Below are positions 35,593 through 45,301 of a stretch of 64,000 nucleotides of DNA, in pieces. The DNA lies in the NCBI GenBank assembly GCA_018287875.1, contig JAGVVL010000018.1, positions 744,001-808,000 on the forward strand, in the 5' to 3' direction. The first letter of the stretch is position 1, and the number at the start of each line of letters is the position of its first letter. The notes beneath the pieces were generated by a model. The model did no database searches, was not told the DNA's origin, and saw nothing but the letters and a program-made list of their open reading frames with translations. The position numbers were made by a program, and so were the translations under genes. This stretch comes from Nigrospora sphaerica. Taxonomy: Eukaryota > Ascomycota > Sordariomycetes > Amphisphaeriales > Apiosporaceae.

Positions 35593-35793
35593 AGCATCGT
35601 GGACAAGATACTACCTGCTGCTAAGAGCAGGGCTTTAGTATCTATAAACGCACCGACCCTGCTTTCCCTTCCTCTGAGCCTCCTTCGTGTGGTACTGCAC
35701 GCGAGGAGCGCGCTCCCTGAGCTCCACAATGGGGCCAAGCTCCGCAGGATTGTCGCCGGAAACACTGGAGGAACTGGAGCTCGAGCTCAAGTC

Positions 35794-36570
35794 CTACTTT
35801 CTCCGCTCGCCACGCCTCTCAGGCAGCTTGGTACGCGCACTAGGGCCAGGCGTAGGCGTCTCGGGCGCTGGAGAAGACTCAGAAGGTGGAGGGGAAGAGA
35901 GCGGCGAAGAGCTTTCGGACGCAGGAGCGCTGCGAGGCTCAGGAGAGCCCACGTCGCCTCCAAGAAGCGTGTGGTCATCGGGAAGGCCATGCAGGTCGCG
36001 CAAGCCCTTCACGGTTGCTCTCATGCGACGAATCTGAGGCTTCAAGCCTGTCAGAACAGCCAGCAGGAGAATCAGCAGCAAAAAGGTACTCACAACGTTC
36101 TGGACCGGGCGGTTCAGCTCACGCAACAGGGAACGAGCAGCTAGGGCAAGCCACTCGGGCACCTCCTCGCACTGATGGTTGTTTAAAGTGCACTCGTAGC
36201 ACTTCAAGGCACCTGGCAGCGAGTATCGTGGCAATGGCCACGAGAATGACGCTCGGCACCACGCAAACAGGGGAGACAGGGTGTGAAGCGCAGGTCACCT
36301 TTCTGGCGCCGCAGAATAGCCATCTCAGCGCGAGACGGGCTGGCGGCCTTGCGAGCCTTGTCCTTGGCCCTGGCGCGCTTGATGAGCTCTCTGGCGCGCT
36401 TGAGCTCCTCGGGGTCTATGTCGGACTCGCTGTCCTCGTGATCGCGGCCAGGCTTGCCGCTGCCCTGGAAAGGCGCACGCCCGCCACTGCCCTGGCCAAC
36501 CGCTATGAAGCGAAAAGTTAGCAAAATGAGCACCAGAGAACAGGCGAGGTGCGAACAAACCGGCAGACAT
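35794..36570 (-). CDS. Antisense gene inside the copia element: Cys-rich protein with one TM segment
   Basis: It lies opposite to gag-pol between pol and the 3' LTR. ATG at 36568-36570; a 10-base first exon ends in GTTTGT, and a 58-base intron (36503-36560) contains the branch sequence GCTAAC and ends CATAG. Exon 2 opens with Gly/Ser-rich sequence, an acidic stretch (HEDSESDIDPEE), then basic helix (KRARELIKRARAKDKARK). A Cys cluster (CLPCLRG...C) is followed in the neighbouring frame by KCYECTLNNHQCEEVP, a TM segment (STFLLLILLLAVLTG) and a Ser/Pro-rich tail to 35794. Going from the first to the second frame needs either one missing base near 36215 or removal of a GTGACC...CCAG intron of about 87 bases; both are possible. 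The spaced CxxC pairs look like zinc-finger-like motifs of uncharacterised fungal proteins. Function unknown. Confidence 0.6.
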
Positions 36571-36986
36571 TGCTGATGATACTGGAAAATGGCGAGAAGA
36601 AGCTGGATGGATGGCCTGAAAGGCGAGAGAAGAAGTGCAGAAGACAGTGGGAAGCGCAATGATGATGATAAGGGAAGAAGAAGCCCGGGGAGGACTTCCT
36701 TTATACCCTTAAGCCTCTGAGGACACGCCCCATTCGAAGTTGCTCACCGAAGCTGCCAAACTCGCGATAAATCCACCTGGGCAGCGAGTGACGGGACACT
36801 GACTCACTCAGAAGCAGCGCGAGAGTTTAGACGACGAAGATATCGCTAAGCAACGCGTGCAGTGAAGCAGCACAGCGGCTCTCACCGACGAGAGGAGTCA
36901 AGATGCGGACGTGCCGCATTCAAAGAGAGGAGTTGTGACTTCGCACGAGTTGCGGCTGCGAGGGGTTCTGACGTGCTATTGATCAG

Positions 36987-37047
36987 AACAACTCATCGTC
37001 TGATCTCAATGCGCGGCTATTACTTACAACAACTCATCGTCCGATCT
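36987..37047. repeat. Two 20-bp direct repeats near the copia 3' end
   Basis: AACAACTCATCGTCTGATCT (36987-37006) recurs at 37028-37047 with one change, 41 bases apart. It lies between the antisense gene and the polypurine tract, so it could be a regulatory repeat of either promoter. Confidence 0.6.
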
Positions 37048-37145
37048 TAGGGATGATCGCAGCCCGCAAGCGAAATGTCAAAAGGATCGCTTCACAGGAC
37101 CCTTACCAAGCGATTTTCAGCCACACCGAGCGGATCGGTTCGGCT

Positions 37146-37152
37146 GAGGGGG
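37146..37152 (+). other. Copia polypurine tract
   Basis: GAGGGGG two bases before the 3' LTR is in the position of the plus-strand primer. Short, assigned by position. Confidence 0.55.
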
Positions 37153-37154
37153 TG

Positions 37155-37344
37155 TGTCGCGAGACGAGCCTATCGTCACTAACAAGCCTACCAGGTCACG
37201 TGACTTTATGTAAGCTCAAGAGCCTAGCCTGTCAGGCGGGCTACGGAGCTACTATATCTACCTCTGGATCCTCAGATAGTTTTCCTTTGTTTTTCCTAAT
37301 AGAACAACTAGAACCTCGTTCCTCACGTCCCCTGAAGTGCGACA
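37155..37344 (+). repeat. Copia 3' LTR
   Basis: 190 bp, identical to the 5' LTR over its whole length by direct reading. Confidence 0.95.
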
Positions 37345-37349
37345 CATTC
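37345..37349. repeat. Copia target-site duplication, right copy
   Basis: CATTC, matching 29911-29915. Confidence 0.88.
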
Positions 37350-37894
37350 ACACTGAGTGATTTACATTCTATAAGCTTGAGGTACAGCAGCATCGACAAC
37401 CAAAATGTTTTCAGCTTCCTGTTTCCAGAGAGATACCATGCCCATGCCTCGGAGTTTCGGCGCTTCAACGAGCTTTCATTGTTGATAGGCCCCGGACGTT
37501 CTGGGGACCGGAATCGCAAAGATGGCGGCCTGCCCGAGGCGCTAACTATTTCTTCCACTTGGGAAAACCGCCACGGTAATTACTCTGTAGGTTTTGACGA
37601 GACATTACCGTATCCGGGATCTTCCTGGCCTTTGCTCAATGCAGTTACCCGTAGTTTCAAATTCGAGCAGCTGCGACCTGGATGCGCCAAGGATGGAAAT
37701 TTCTTTTCGCCTGACTTGTGTTCAGTTACATATATGCCTACCGAGGTAGGCAGATGTCTCTTGGTGCCTTCATGTAGTAAATGAAGTATGGAGAGCGCAT
37801 AACGAAAAGTACTTCTCGGTGAGCTCGTGTTCAAAGTAACTGGAGTTTGCCAGTTGGTGTAAGGATTCAGAAAATGCAATAGAAGAACGATCCC
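37350..37894. other. Spacer between copia and the MFS transporter
   Basis: No gene supported. Probably the original 3' flank of the transporter gene, continuous with sequence left of the element before insertion. Confidence 0.5.
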
Positions 37895-39374
37895 TTAGAC
37901 GCGTGATGAAGTTGGTTGCGGTAGCCTTTCTGTGCTTCGAACTCGCCAAAGCTCCATCATTATCATGCCCGACCCGATGTAGGAGCCGCCAGCAAATATT
38001 TGCGCATAGAGATAAGAACGGGCCCCCAATGATGGTTGTCTGAGCTGGAGCGCTATAACTTCGGCAACTATAACGGAAACTTATCAGCTCTACAGCGATA
38101 AGCGGCAAGGGAATGACGAGGGCTTCATTACAGAGACTCGGCAGTGCCACAGAGAGCCATATGATATTGAGGAATGCAGGTAGCTCTTGCAGCCCAACCA
38201 CTTCTGCTGCTAGTGGCGCAATAACCTAAAAATAGAATATCATGGTTGGTAGGCTGATACACGCGAATGCTTCGGGGAAAACCCACTGTCCAAAGTATAC
38301 CCGCGATAGCTCCAGCAGTGATTGCAAACATGATGAGTGCACCATATGATGTACTCGGGAGCCAGGCAGTGAAAATTAAAAGGCCGCAACTGAATGTGAG
38401 GACACAAGCCACCTGGACCCGGCCCAAGCGGTCACTGACTCGGCCGAGAGCCGGACGGCCGATGGCAGTTCCCAAGTTCAGAAGCGCCGCCACCGTCGCG
38501 GATTCCCGGCTAGATCTCCCTATGGTGATGGCATAGTCGGACAAGGAGAACGTGAGGGTAATATACCCAAACATGATGACGACGCTCCAGGCGAGCAGAA
38601 GCCTGGCTTGGTACGAGGCCAGCGGCTGCAGGGCGCGAATGCGCCGGTGGGACGGAGCCTCGCAGGGACGCGAGCGCACCAAGAGCGCGGCGGCGCCGTT
38701 GACGAGGAATACGACGGCGGCGGTGGCGCGCAGAGTCGCGGTGCGGCCGAGGGTGTTGAGTAGGGCGGCGGTGGCGAAGCAAATGATGAGGCCGCCGACG
38801 CCGGAGCCGGCGGCGGCGAGGCCCGTGGCGAGGCTGCGGCGCGCCGAGAACCACGGCGGTACGGCGGTCGCCGCCGGCACGTAGAGCAGGCCGATTCCGG
38901 CGCCGACGGCGGCCCCCTGCGCGAGGTATAAGTGCCACACGGCCGAGGCGGCCGCGGCAGCCAGGAGCCCCGCCGACAGTATCACAGCGCCCAGCAGCAT
39001 GGGCGCCTGCACGCGCCCGTACCGCCGCACCAGCCACGTGGCGAGCGGCGACACCAACAGGGCCGCGGCGAAGTGGAGGCCGCCGATCAGGGCGTAGTCC
39101 AGCGGCCGCGCCCCGGGAAAGAGGTCGTGGGATAGGTAATGGGCGAGGTACACGCTGTAGCTCTGTGGGCGGAGTGATGCTTCATTGTCAGTTTCCTGTG
39201 CCATGCTGTCGGAGGGCAGGTAGGCCAGATATTCGCAGGATTACATACCGCTGCTACTCCCCAGGTAAAGCCGTTGATCAGGAACTGGGCAAATACGCAG
39301 ACCCACCCGTATCCGCCGTCGGGAGGTACATCCGCGGCTGCCCTCGCTTGAGTATGGTCGCCCTCCGCGTTCAT
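37895..39374 (-). CDS. MFS monocarboxylate-type transporter (SLC16-like)
   Basis: A membrane carrier of the fungal monocarboxylate-permease-like family. Exons are 39249-39374, 38287-39162 and 38094-38225, and most likely 37895-38044, giving about 427 aa. Exon 1 ends with DGGYGWVCVFAQFLINGF, the family signature at TM1; the next exon starts SYSVYLAHYL. Twelve TM helices follow, with WLVRRYGR as motif A and GRPALGRVSDRLGR in the second half. The last exon is needed because its frame gives the conserved end RSYLYAQIFAGGSYIGSG; the unspliced frame is not membrane-like there. The exact donor of the last intron (GTAGAG at 38093 or an earlier GT) is uncertain. Substrate cannot be read from sequence. 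Confidence 0.85.
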
Positions 39375-40163
39375 GAGAAAGTTAAAGGGGCAGTACTGGA
39401 TTGTCAGAGTAGCCGCTTGTCGACAGTTCCAGGGCTACAGTTTGAGATGAAGAGACGGTTGCTCGAAACTTTAGACAAGGGTGGGTGAGATGGATCAGTT
39501 ATTCATATGAAGAGATAGAGTATGTGAGTGGTCACCTCGAGCGGCAAGGGGACTCCCTTCATATATACGCGAATCTGTAGGGGAGGGACCGAGGCTTCGA
39601 ACACGAGAGCCAATAGAAGTTGGGGCGGTCAAATGTTCAACTTGGTGCTATTTATGCGCGCGAGGCACGATTCACCTGTAACGGAAACATTTTATTGGAT
39701 AGCCCCGCAGTATGTCACTGCCATCTTCCCAATGGATATGCAGACTGCCCGCTAGAGTGCTGTAGACTTCGCCACCGTAAGTTCAATCAACTGATACGCC
39801 GGTGACAGACAGTAACCTGTTCACAACATCAAGGGGCGCGAACAGGCCCCCTCGTGCGGTGGTCAGCAGTGCCACACTGTAGGCGCTGAACATATATCAC
39901 TGAAGTGTACTATACTTCCCACTGGATATGGCTGCTATCTCCCTACCAGTGGAGGGACACGTGGATGCAATCGCAGTTAGGACATAATTCTCTGAGATTG
40001 TTTATTGCTCATAGTCTTTGTGCTTGTTTATTGAATGGAGGAGGAGATCAGACCATGTTGTCTATCTGTTACCAGTTGGAATCTTCGCTGAGTAACGAAA
40101 ATTTTGACGAGTTCCTGCGAGAAAACTTCCTCCACTGCCCATCATCACGCCCCCGCGTACTGC
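39375..40163. other. Intergenic region, no supported gene
   Basis: Promoter of the transporter and 3' flank of arsH. Nothing else recognised. Confidence 0.5.
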
Positions 40164-41193
40164 TTACTTCAAGGCATCCGCCGCGAACTTGGCCGCGGCC
40201 TTCGCGGCGGCCTCCTTGCGCTCGCTGTACCGGCTGCTGAACAGCTCGGTATGAGGGCGCATGACGATGGTGTACTTGACGAACTCCTCCATGACGTCGA
40301 CCAGGCGGTCGCGGTTGCCGCTGGGGAGCAGGCGGGCGCGGCCGCTGCCGTCGCCGCCCTCGTCCTCGAATTGCTTGTAGGCCGTCGGGATGCTCGACTG
40401 GTTCGGGACAGTAAACATGCGCATCCAGCGGCCCAGCACGCGCAGGCTGTTGACCGTGTTGAACGATTGGCTGCCGCCGTTGACCTGGACGATGCCGAGG
40501 GTGCGGCCCTGCGTCGGGCGCACCGAGCCCGTCGCTAGCGGGATCCAGTCGATCTGGTTCTTGAACACGGCCGTCAGGTTGCCGTGCTGCTCAGGCGAGC
40601 ACCAGATGTGTCCATCGCTCCACAGCGAGAGGCCGCGCAGCTCCTGCACCGCCGGGTGCTCAGGTGGCACCGAGTCCCGGATGGGCAGGCCCGAGGGATC
40701 GAAGACACGGACATCGCAGCCCAACCGGTGCAAAATGCGGGCGGCCTCGAAAGCGGCCAGCTTTGAATACGAACTGTCGTCCCCAGGGTCAGGTCTCAGC
40801 GAACGCTCGTGCTCCAGGCTGCATGGGGACATACCGTTTCCGTAAGCTCCCGTACAATACGAGCACCTTGAGCCTAGATCCCGTTTCGTCGAGGTTCCGT
40901 CGGGCTATTTGGAAGACGGCGTCGAGCTCCAGCTGGGCGACCCAGTCGGACGCCTCGCCCTCGTTGTCGAGGAGGAACGGCCTGTACTTGGCCCGCACCT
41001 CGGCATCATCCTCGTGCGCGGCTATGGCCAGGGTCGGGGGCACCGGTAGCGACCCGTTCATACCGACGTTGGCCATCCCTGAGTTGGGCCGGTGGCTTTG
41101 ACCGTTGATAAATGGCGTAATGGTGAAAAATCGATGCGGAGCGGCGTATCTGGCCACAGGAACGCGTGCGCGAATGAATACCCGAGCTATCAT
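40164..41193 (-). CDS. arsH: ArsH, NADPH-dependent FMN reductase for organoarsenicals
   Basis: ArsH flavoproteins oxidise trivalent organoarsenicals or act as NADPH:FMN oxidoreductases in arsenic resistance. Exon 1 (40835-41193) and exon 2 (40164-40773) join in phase across a 61-base GTATGT...CAG intron that splits the FMN-binding P-loop, rebuilding VLYGSLRKRSYS. Exon 2 has the ArsH-specific blocks VRVFDPSGLPI, LSLWSDGHIWCSPEQHG, IDWIPLATGSVRPTQGRTL, GGSQSFN and LGRWMRM-TVPNQSS. The core from MNGSLPVPPT onward is of normal family length. The ATG at 41193 adds a basic, Ser/Arg-rich N-terminus that looks like a mitochondrial presequence; the ATG at 41076 would give a shorter protein of 283 aa. 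Downstream-to-upstream neighbours include a bZIP gene and an arsenate reductase. Confidence 0.92.
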
Positions 41194-41414
41194 GGGGATT
41201 GTCAATCGGTGGCTGTAGTGGTGATGGAAACTGGATTGGAAAAGATAAGTCGGATCTGCAGGGGTTGCTCTTATGTACCAACCAAGTCCCTGCATGCCAA
41301 GAGCGCCGGACGGGTTCAAGGACTCAGGGGCGAGAATAGAATCTAGCTAGACGGAAAGAAAAGATCTAGATCGCTACGATTCAGGCGCGCGCCCGCCCAT
41401 CACGCAAGTACTTA

Positions 41415-41567
41415 GGCCGTGTTCGGTACAGCTTCTCAGCGATAGCTTACATGTTTGAGACAAAGCACGGTTACAAGCATGGAAAAATACTCATACCCGT
41501 AGTTTTTGGGCCTGCATCGGAGCTTTGCCCCACAAGCTATCGCTGAGAAGCTGTACCAAACACGGCC
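41415..41567. mobile_element. MITE-like element with about 34-bp terminal inverted repeats
   Basis: 153 bases whose left end (GGCCGTGTTCGGTACAGCTT, continuing to about 41447) is the reverse complement of the right end (about 41534-41567) except for one C/T difference; the centre is unrelated. Flanking TTA on the left and TTG on the right could be a TWA-type 3-bp target duplication with one change, as in PIF/Harbinger MITEs. It encodes nothing and lies between arsH and the bZIP gene. Confidence 0.75.
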
Positions 41568-42134
41568 TTGACAGCCCAAGAAGACCTCCGGCGCGCATGT
41601 CCCCTATTCTGCCAGCCACTACCACCTGCCCTAGCTATCTGCATGTGCTATCATTAATGCTGGAACATATGCCCTCACTGTCTAAATCTAGTAATTTTAG
41701 CATATATCAGCCTGCACATGCTCTTAACTAACTGTATAACACGGTGAAGAGTCTTAGGCCCAAGTAAATACTGGGACATTTTAAAACACCAATGCAGAAC
41801 GTAGTATATCACGATAAATTTTCTATCAAGTTACACTCCCATAAGATGTCCAATTGTTAGACCTCGCTCTCTACATGTGTACGTCCTGATCTGACCACAC
41901 AGCATCCCAGAAGAATGACAATGGACAACAACCAGTATCACCTACATTCGGAAGTGTTTCATTGGACCCGCCTCCAACGTGCCCCGGACGTGGGCTGGCT
42001 GGCAATGCAGTGTCCCAAACCCTATCGTCGCCCGAAAGCAACGTGCTGTCCTGGGTTGGGTCGAAAGGCCAGGCAAGGCCCTCTATCCGCAGGGCAGCAT
42101 CACTGTTCTGGTTTTTGAAAGTGGAGTCCCTCTG
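41568..42134. other. AT-rich spacer between MITE and bZIP gene
   Basis: No gene recognised; likely 3' flank of the bZIP gene. Confidence 0.5.
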
Positions 42135-42856
42135 TTAGTCTGAAGGGCGGTAATGATTTCGGAGGCGCAGCGGTACACAGAACAAACGTACAATCTTCTG
42201 AGTGCTGGCTCCATCCCCGGCGATACACGTGTCGCTCTGCCAGTCCAGTTGATCCACGGCCTGAGTAAGGCCGGGCTCCAGCCCAGCTTGGGGCACGAAC
42301 CCGACGTTGGTATCGGGTGCACCCTGCGGGGCGGCAACGATGCCCGACGGCCCTGCCCCTTGTGCCGAGGATTGTCGAGCCAATGACCGGGCCGGGCCGG
42401 TGCGGGGGGGTGCTACGGGGGTCACCGGGCCGGCCGGCAGCGCCTGGACCGCCTCCTCGAGCGCGCGCCGGACGGCCTCGTCGTCGAGCCCCTGGGCGCG
42501 CAGGACGGCGCGGAGGAGCCGGTTTTCCTCGAAGACGCGGCGCGCGGCCGCCTGGAGCTCGACGGTGGCCTGCGCGCCGAGCCGCACGCACGCGCCCCAG
42601 CGCTTCTCGAGGTCGTCGACGTACGCCTGCTTCCGCGCCCGCGAGTTTCGCTGGTTGCGGCGGACGCGGGCCCGCTGGTTCGGGCACCCCGTGTCAGTGT
42701 CGCCGCTCGCATCTATGTCGTCCCGCCGGTTTCGTTGCCCACCCCGTACAGGGCTTTCTCTGTGGGATTTCCACTTGCCTGCTTTGCTTTTGAATCGTTA
42801 CTATCTTGCGTGGAGCAGTTGCTCGATAGCGACACTTGTCGGGTGCTTGGCATCAT
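42135..42856 (-). CDS. bZIP transcription factor
   Basis: A small bZIP regulator, about 210 aa. Exon 1 (42802-42856) and exon 2 (42135-42712) join in phase 1 across an 89-base intron with donor GTAACG and acceptor CATAG. The basic region RVRRNQRNSRARKQAYVDDL follows the bZIP pattern N-x7-R/K and matches the NQRRSRAR type common in ascomycetes. The helix continues as a leucine-zipper-like segment (AARRVFEENRLLRAVLRAQG, with EAVRRALEEAVQAL after it). The C-terminal part is Pro/Ala-rich and unstructured, ending in a Cys-containing tail. Without the intron the N-terminal frame would run into a TAG just before the basic region. It sits between arsH and an arsenate reductase, reminiscent of the yeast Yap8 (bZIP)-ACR2 arrangement, but the basic region is not diagnostic of Yap8. 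Confidence 0.78.
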
Positions 42857-43729
42857 GGCGCGTGGTGTCGGGAAAAGGGCACGACGAAACAGGAACAATT
42901 GGCGATTTGTTGGCTCAATAATTCTTTCCGATGTGTTCAAATGCGGCTTACATGGACACAGAATCATATGTAAGCGAAGAATCTACATAATAGCCACCGA
43001 CTTATGCAGTTAACCGGGAGTCACCACAGCCCGTCTTGCCCTTAGACAGCAAATCTTGTATCAGCCAATCTGTGCCTTATCGTGAGGGGTCAGCTTCTTC
43101 AGAGGCATCATGCGAACAAGTGCATAGATCGTTATATCCGTCACAACTTCCTGCTGTTGGAAGTGGAACTTGCACATCTTGACGTGAGGGGCTTGACGGA
43201 AGAGACCAATTATAGAATGCCAGTGACAATCCTACCCCGCACGAGGTCCAGCCAGGGCCGTGCTGTGAAAGCATTGATGCATTGGTGCTGCGGATCGCTA
43301 CTACAAAAAGTATAGTGCATCATGTACCGTTACGGATGGACTGCGTGAGGCCTCTCGAGGCAATTTGGGCCCTTTGAGGCGAACCCTGAGCTTAAGAGGT
43401 GAAGCACATGAATGGCGCCTGCAGCTGCCTTCTTGGCTGATGCTGCTACCGAGGGGTGGTGCTGTGAATGCCGGCTGGTCAGCTGAAGTTTGGACACACA
43501 TTCAACATGATAGACGGAGAGTTGGCGAACAGGGCCATGGTATGTCGCCAGGTGGCTTGCCAATTGGAAATTCCAGAGCGGCTCATCGGGGGTTACGACG
43601 GCTTGATTTTGGCCTCTGTTATCTATCCCACCGTGCGCTATCGTGAATTGTACATTATGCTACGAGGACAGGTGCTTTCCAGTGTTCGGTGCCACATGTA
43701 AAGCAGCCCAGTGAATAGAGTGCTTTCGT
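42857..43729. other. Spacer, no supported gene
   Basis: Short frames only. An open frame of 77 codons on the plus strand (43468-43701) starts with ATG but shows no known motif. Confidence 0.4.
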
Positions 43730-43735
43730 CACTTA

Positions 43736-44134
43736 ATCGACCGGAACAAAGATGAACTTCCGCTTCTGCAATATAGGCCTGATGATACCGACAAAGTATC
43801 CCAAGATAATATCCCCCGGAAGGAAGAGATTCCATACTGGACCCCCAGCGGGAGCAGAGACAATGTGAAATCAGTACAGTCAATCCCAACGGTACGATGT
43901 ACTTCTAAAAGAACTAGATGGGTCACTTGTCTTTGTCATGACAGATGACGAGTGGATCATGTTGCAGTATCCGTAAGGAACGTCCGCTGGTGGAAAGAAT
44001 TGTCCAATCAAACCCGGGGCATGACACCATCCCTGGTCCCGTCGTCCTAACTCTGAGGCCCACAATAATACATCTCCACAGGGCTGCAGAGAGCAGGCAT
44101 ACCAATGTACATCATTGCTTGAAATGCTACGCAA
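43736..44134 (-). other. Possible gene remnant or unmodelled exons
   Basis: On the minus strand two patches look protein-like. About 43735-43880 encodes a segment with APAGGPVWNLFLPGDIILGY and a basic end KRKFIFVPVD before a stop; it looks like the end of a membrane protein. About 43935-44130 encodes a Cys-rich patch with CHAPGLIGQFFPPADVPYGY. They are in different frames with no confident splice pair between them. I do not recognise the family. Either a decayed gene or an unresolved multi-exon gene. Confidence 0.25.
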
Positions 44135-44262
44135 GCAACTATGTGTTCACTTTCCCCACATGTGAGCACGACACAGGCTATTCTACAGATCTAGAATACT
44201 CACCGTCTCTATTACTCCTGCATTGTGCGGGAAGACACTGGACAAAGCCCCGTGTCGTCAAA

Positions 44263-44883
44263 ATGTCCCACCCCCCGCCTGCGTCGGTCCCCTGGCACGC
44301 CAAATACCCCACGCCGACCGAGAAGGACCTCGGGACGATCAGCCGCGAAGAGGTCCTCAATCTTCTCCGAAACCACCCGGAACAGGGATTGAGGGATTTC
44401 GTTCTCGTGGACCTTCGCCGGGCCGATCACGAGGTAGGCTCCCAACATCCCCACCAGACAGAACCTTGACAATCGTCCCCGGATGTTAATGAGCGAGAAG
44501 GGGGGCTTGATCCGAGGGTCGCTCAATCTGCCCGCCCAGAGCCTCTATCCCAGCCTCGCCGCCCTCCATGCCATCTTTTGGGCGGGTGGAATCAAGAAAG
44601 TGATTTGGTTCTGCGGTACGCACCATCCCCATCTCCCTATGATCCAGCACCTGGCGGGGGCAGCTCTGTTATTGCACAATGCTGATAATGCATGGATCTA
44701 AAAGCATCGTCCCGGGGCCGGGGACCACGTGCCGCTGGCTGGTTTCGTGACTATCTGGAAGAGGTAGGGGATAATAATATGGAAAGTCTCGTTTTGCAAG
44801 GAGGCATAAAGGGGTGGGTGGCAGCTGGCGGGGAGTTCCTAAACTGGGTTGACGAGTATGAAGCTTCGGCCTGGCCGGCATAG
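44263..44883 (+). CDS. Arsenate reductase / Cdc25-like rhodanese phosphatase (Acr2-type)
   Basis: A small rhodanese-fold enzyme (154 aa) of the Acr2/Cdc25-like family, which reduces arsenate to arsenite with glutathione and glutaredoxin. Exons are 44263-44433, 44501-44615 and 44705-44883. The product shows SREEVLNLLRNHPEQGLRDF, VLVDLRRADHE joined to GGLIRGSLNLPAQSLYP, KKVIWFC, the active-site loop C-A-S-S-R-G-R (C-x5-R, residues about 95-101) and LQGGIKGWVAAGGEF. The active-site Cys and Arg are split by intron 2 and restored by splicing. Both introns end in AAG instead of the usual YAG, but the phases and family alignment support them. It lies 3 kb from arsH with a bZIP gene between. A general Cdc25-type phosphatase role cannot be excluded. 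Confidence 0.88.
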
Positions 44884-45301
44884 GATATATTATCGTTCAT
44901 ATTTGTCAGTCACCTATTACCGACTCTTGCATACTCTAAATCTCCATACGGAATTCTCTTGTCCGGATCTCTGGCCTCTGCCGACGACCCGAGAGCCAAG
45001 ACGACGGGAGACAGACATGAGCCCAACAAACTTGGAATGGTCTTAAACCTACTCCACACTGTTACTGCGGCCCTTCTTCTCTGTATGATTATTGATGTTA
45101 AAGGCTATGATCCCTATGCACGATGTTGGACTTCTTTATAGATAAAATGATATTCTATTGGGTTCTTGATTGGTCAATAAGACCAGTTGCCCAGCCAAAT
45201 CGTCCTGTAGGCGAAGCAACCCACCAGCCGGACGCCGTTCGTGCTATTCGGGCTCGCCGCACTGTTTCGGACCCGGGCTTCCGCTACTACTACAGCCAAG
45301 T
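44884..45301. other. Spacer between arsenate reductase and P450
   Basis: Converging 3' flanks; no gene seen. Confidence 0.5.

Larger units (their letters stand above)
29916..37344 (+). mobile_element. Ty1/copia LTR retrotransposon carrying an extra antisense gene
   Basis: A 7,429-base element flanked by CATTC duplications. Two 190-bp LTRs (TG...CA) match at every position. The plus strand encodes gag, then aspartic protease, integrase, reverse transcriptase and RNase H, the copia order. About 1.5 kb between pol and the 3' LTR holds a separate minus-strand gene. The polyprotein is broken by three single-base shifts and one TAG, although identical LTRs imply a young insertion. Confidence 0.95.

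Noticed and set aside
37770..38043. Long unspliced C-terminal frame of the monocarboxylate transporter
   Set aside because: It is not membrane-like; the alternative frame gives the conserved YAQIFAGGSYIGSG end and a stop at 37895, so an intron is preferred.
42713..42801. Apparent frameshift in the bZIP gene
   Set aside because: An 89-base intron (GTAACG...CATAG) joins both frames in phase, so no mutation needs to be assumed.
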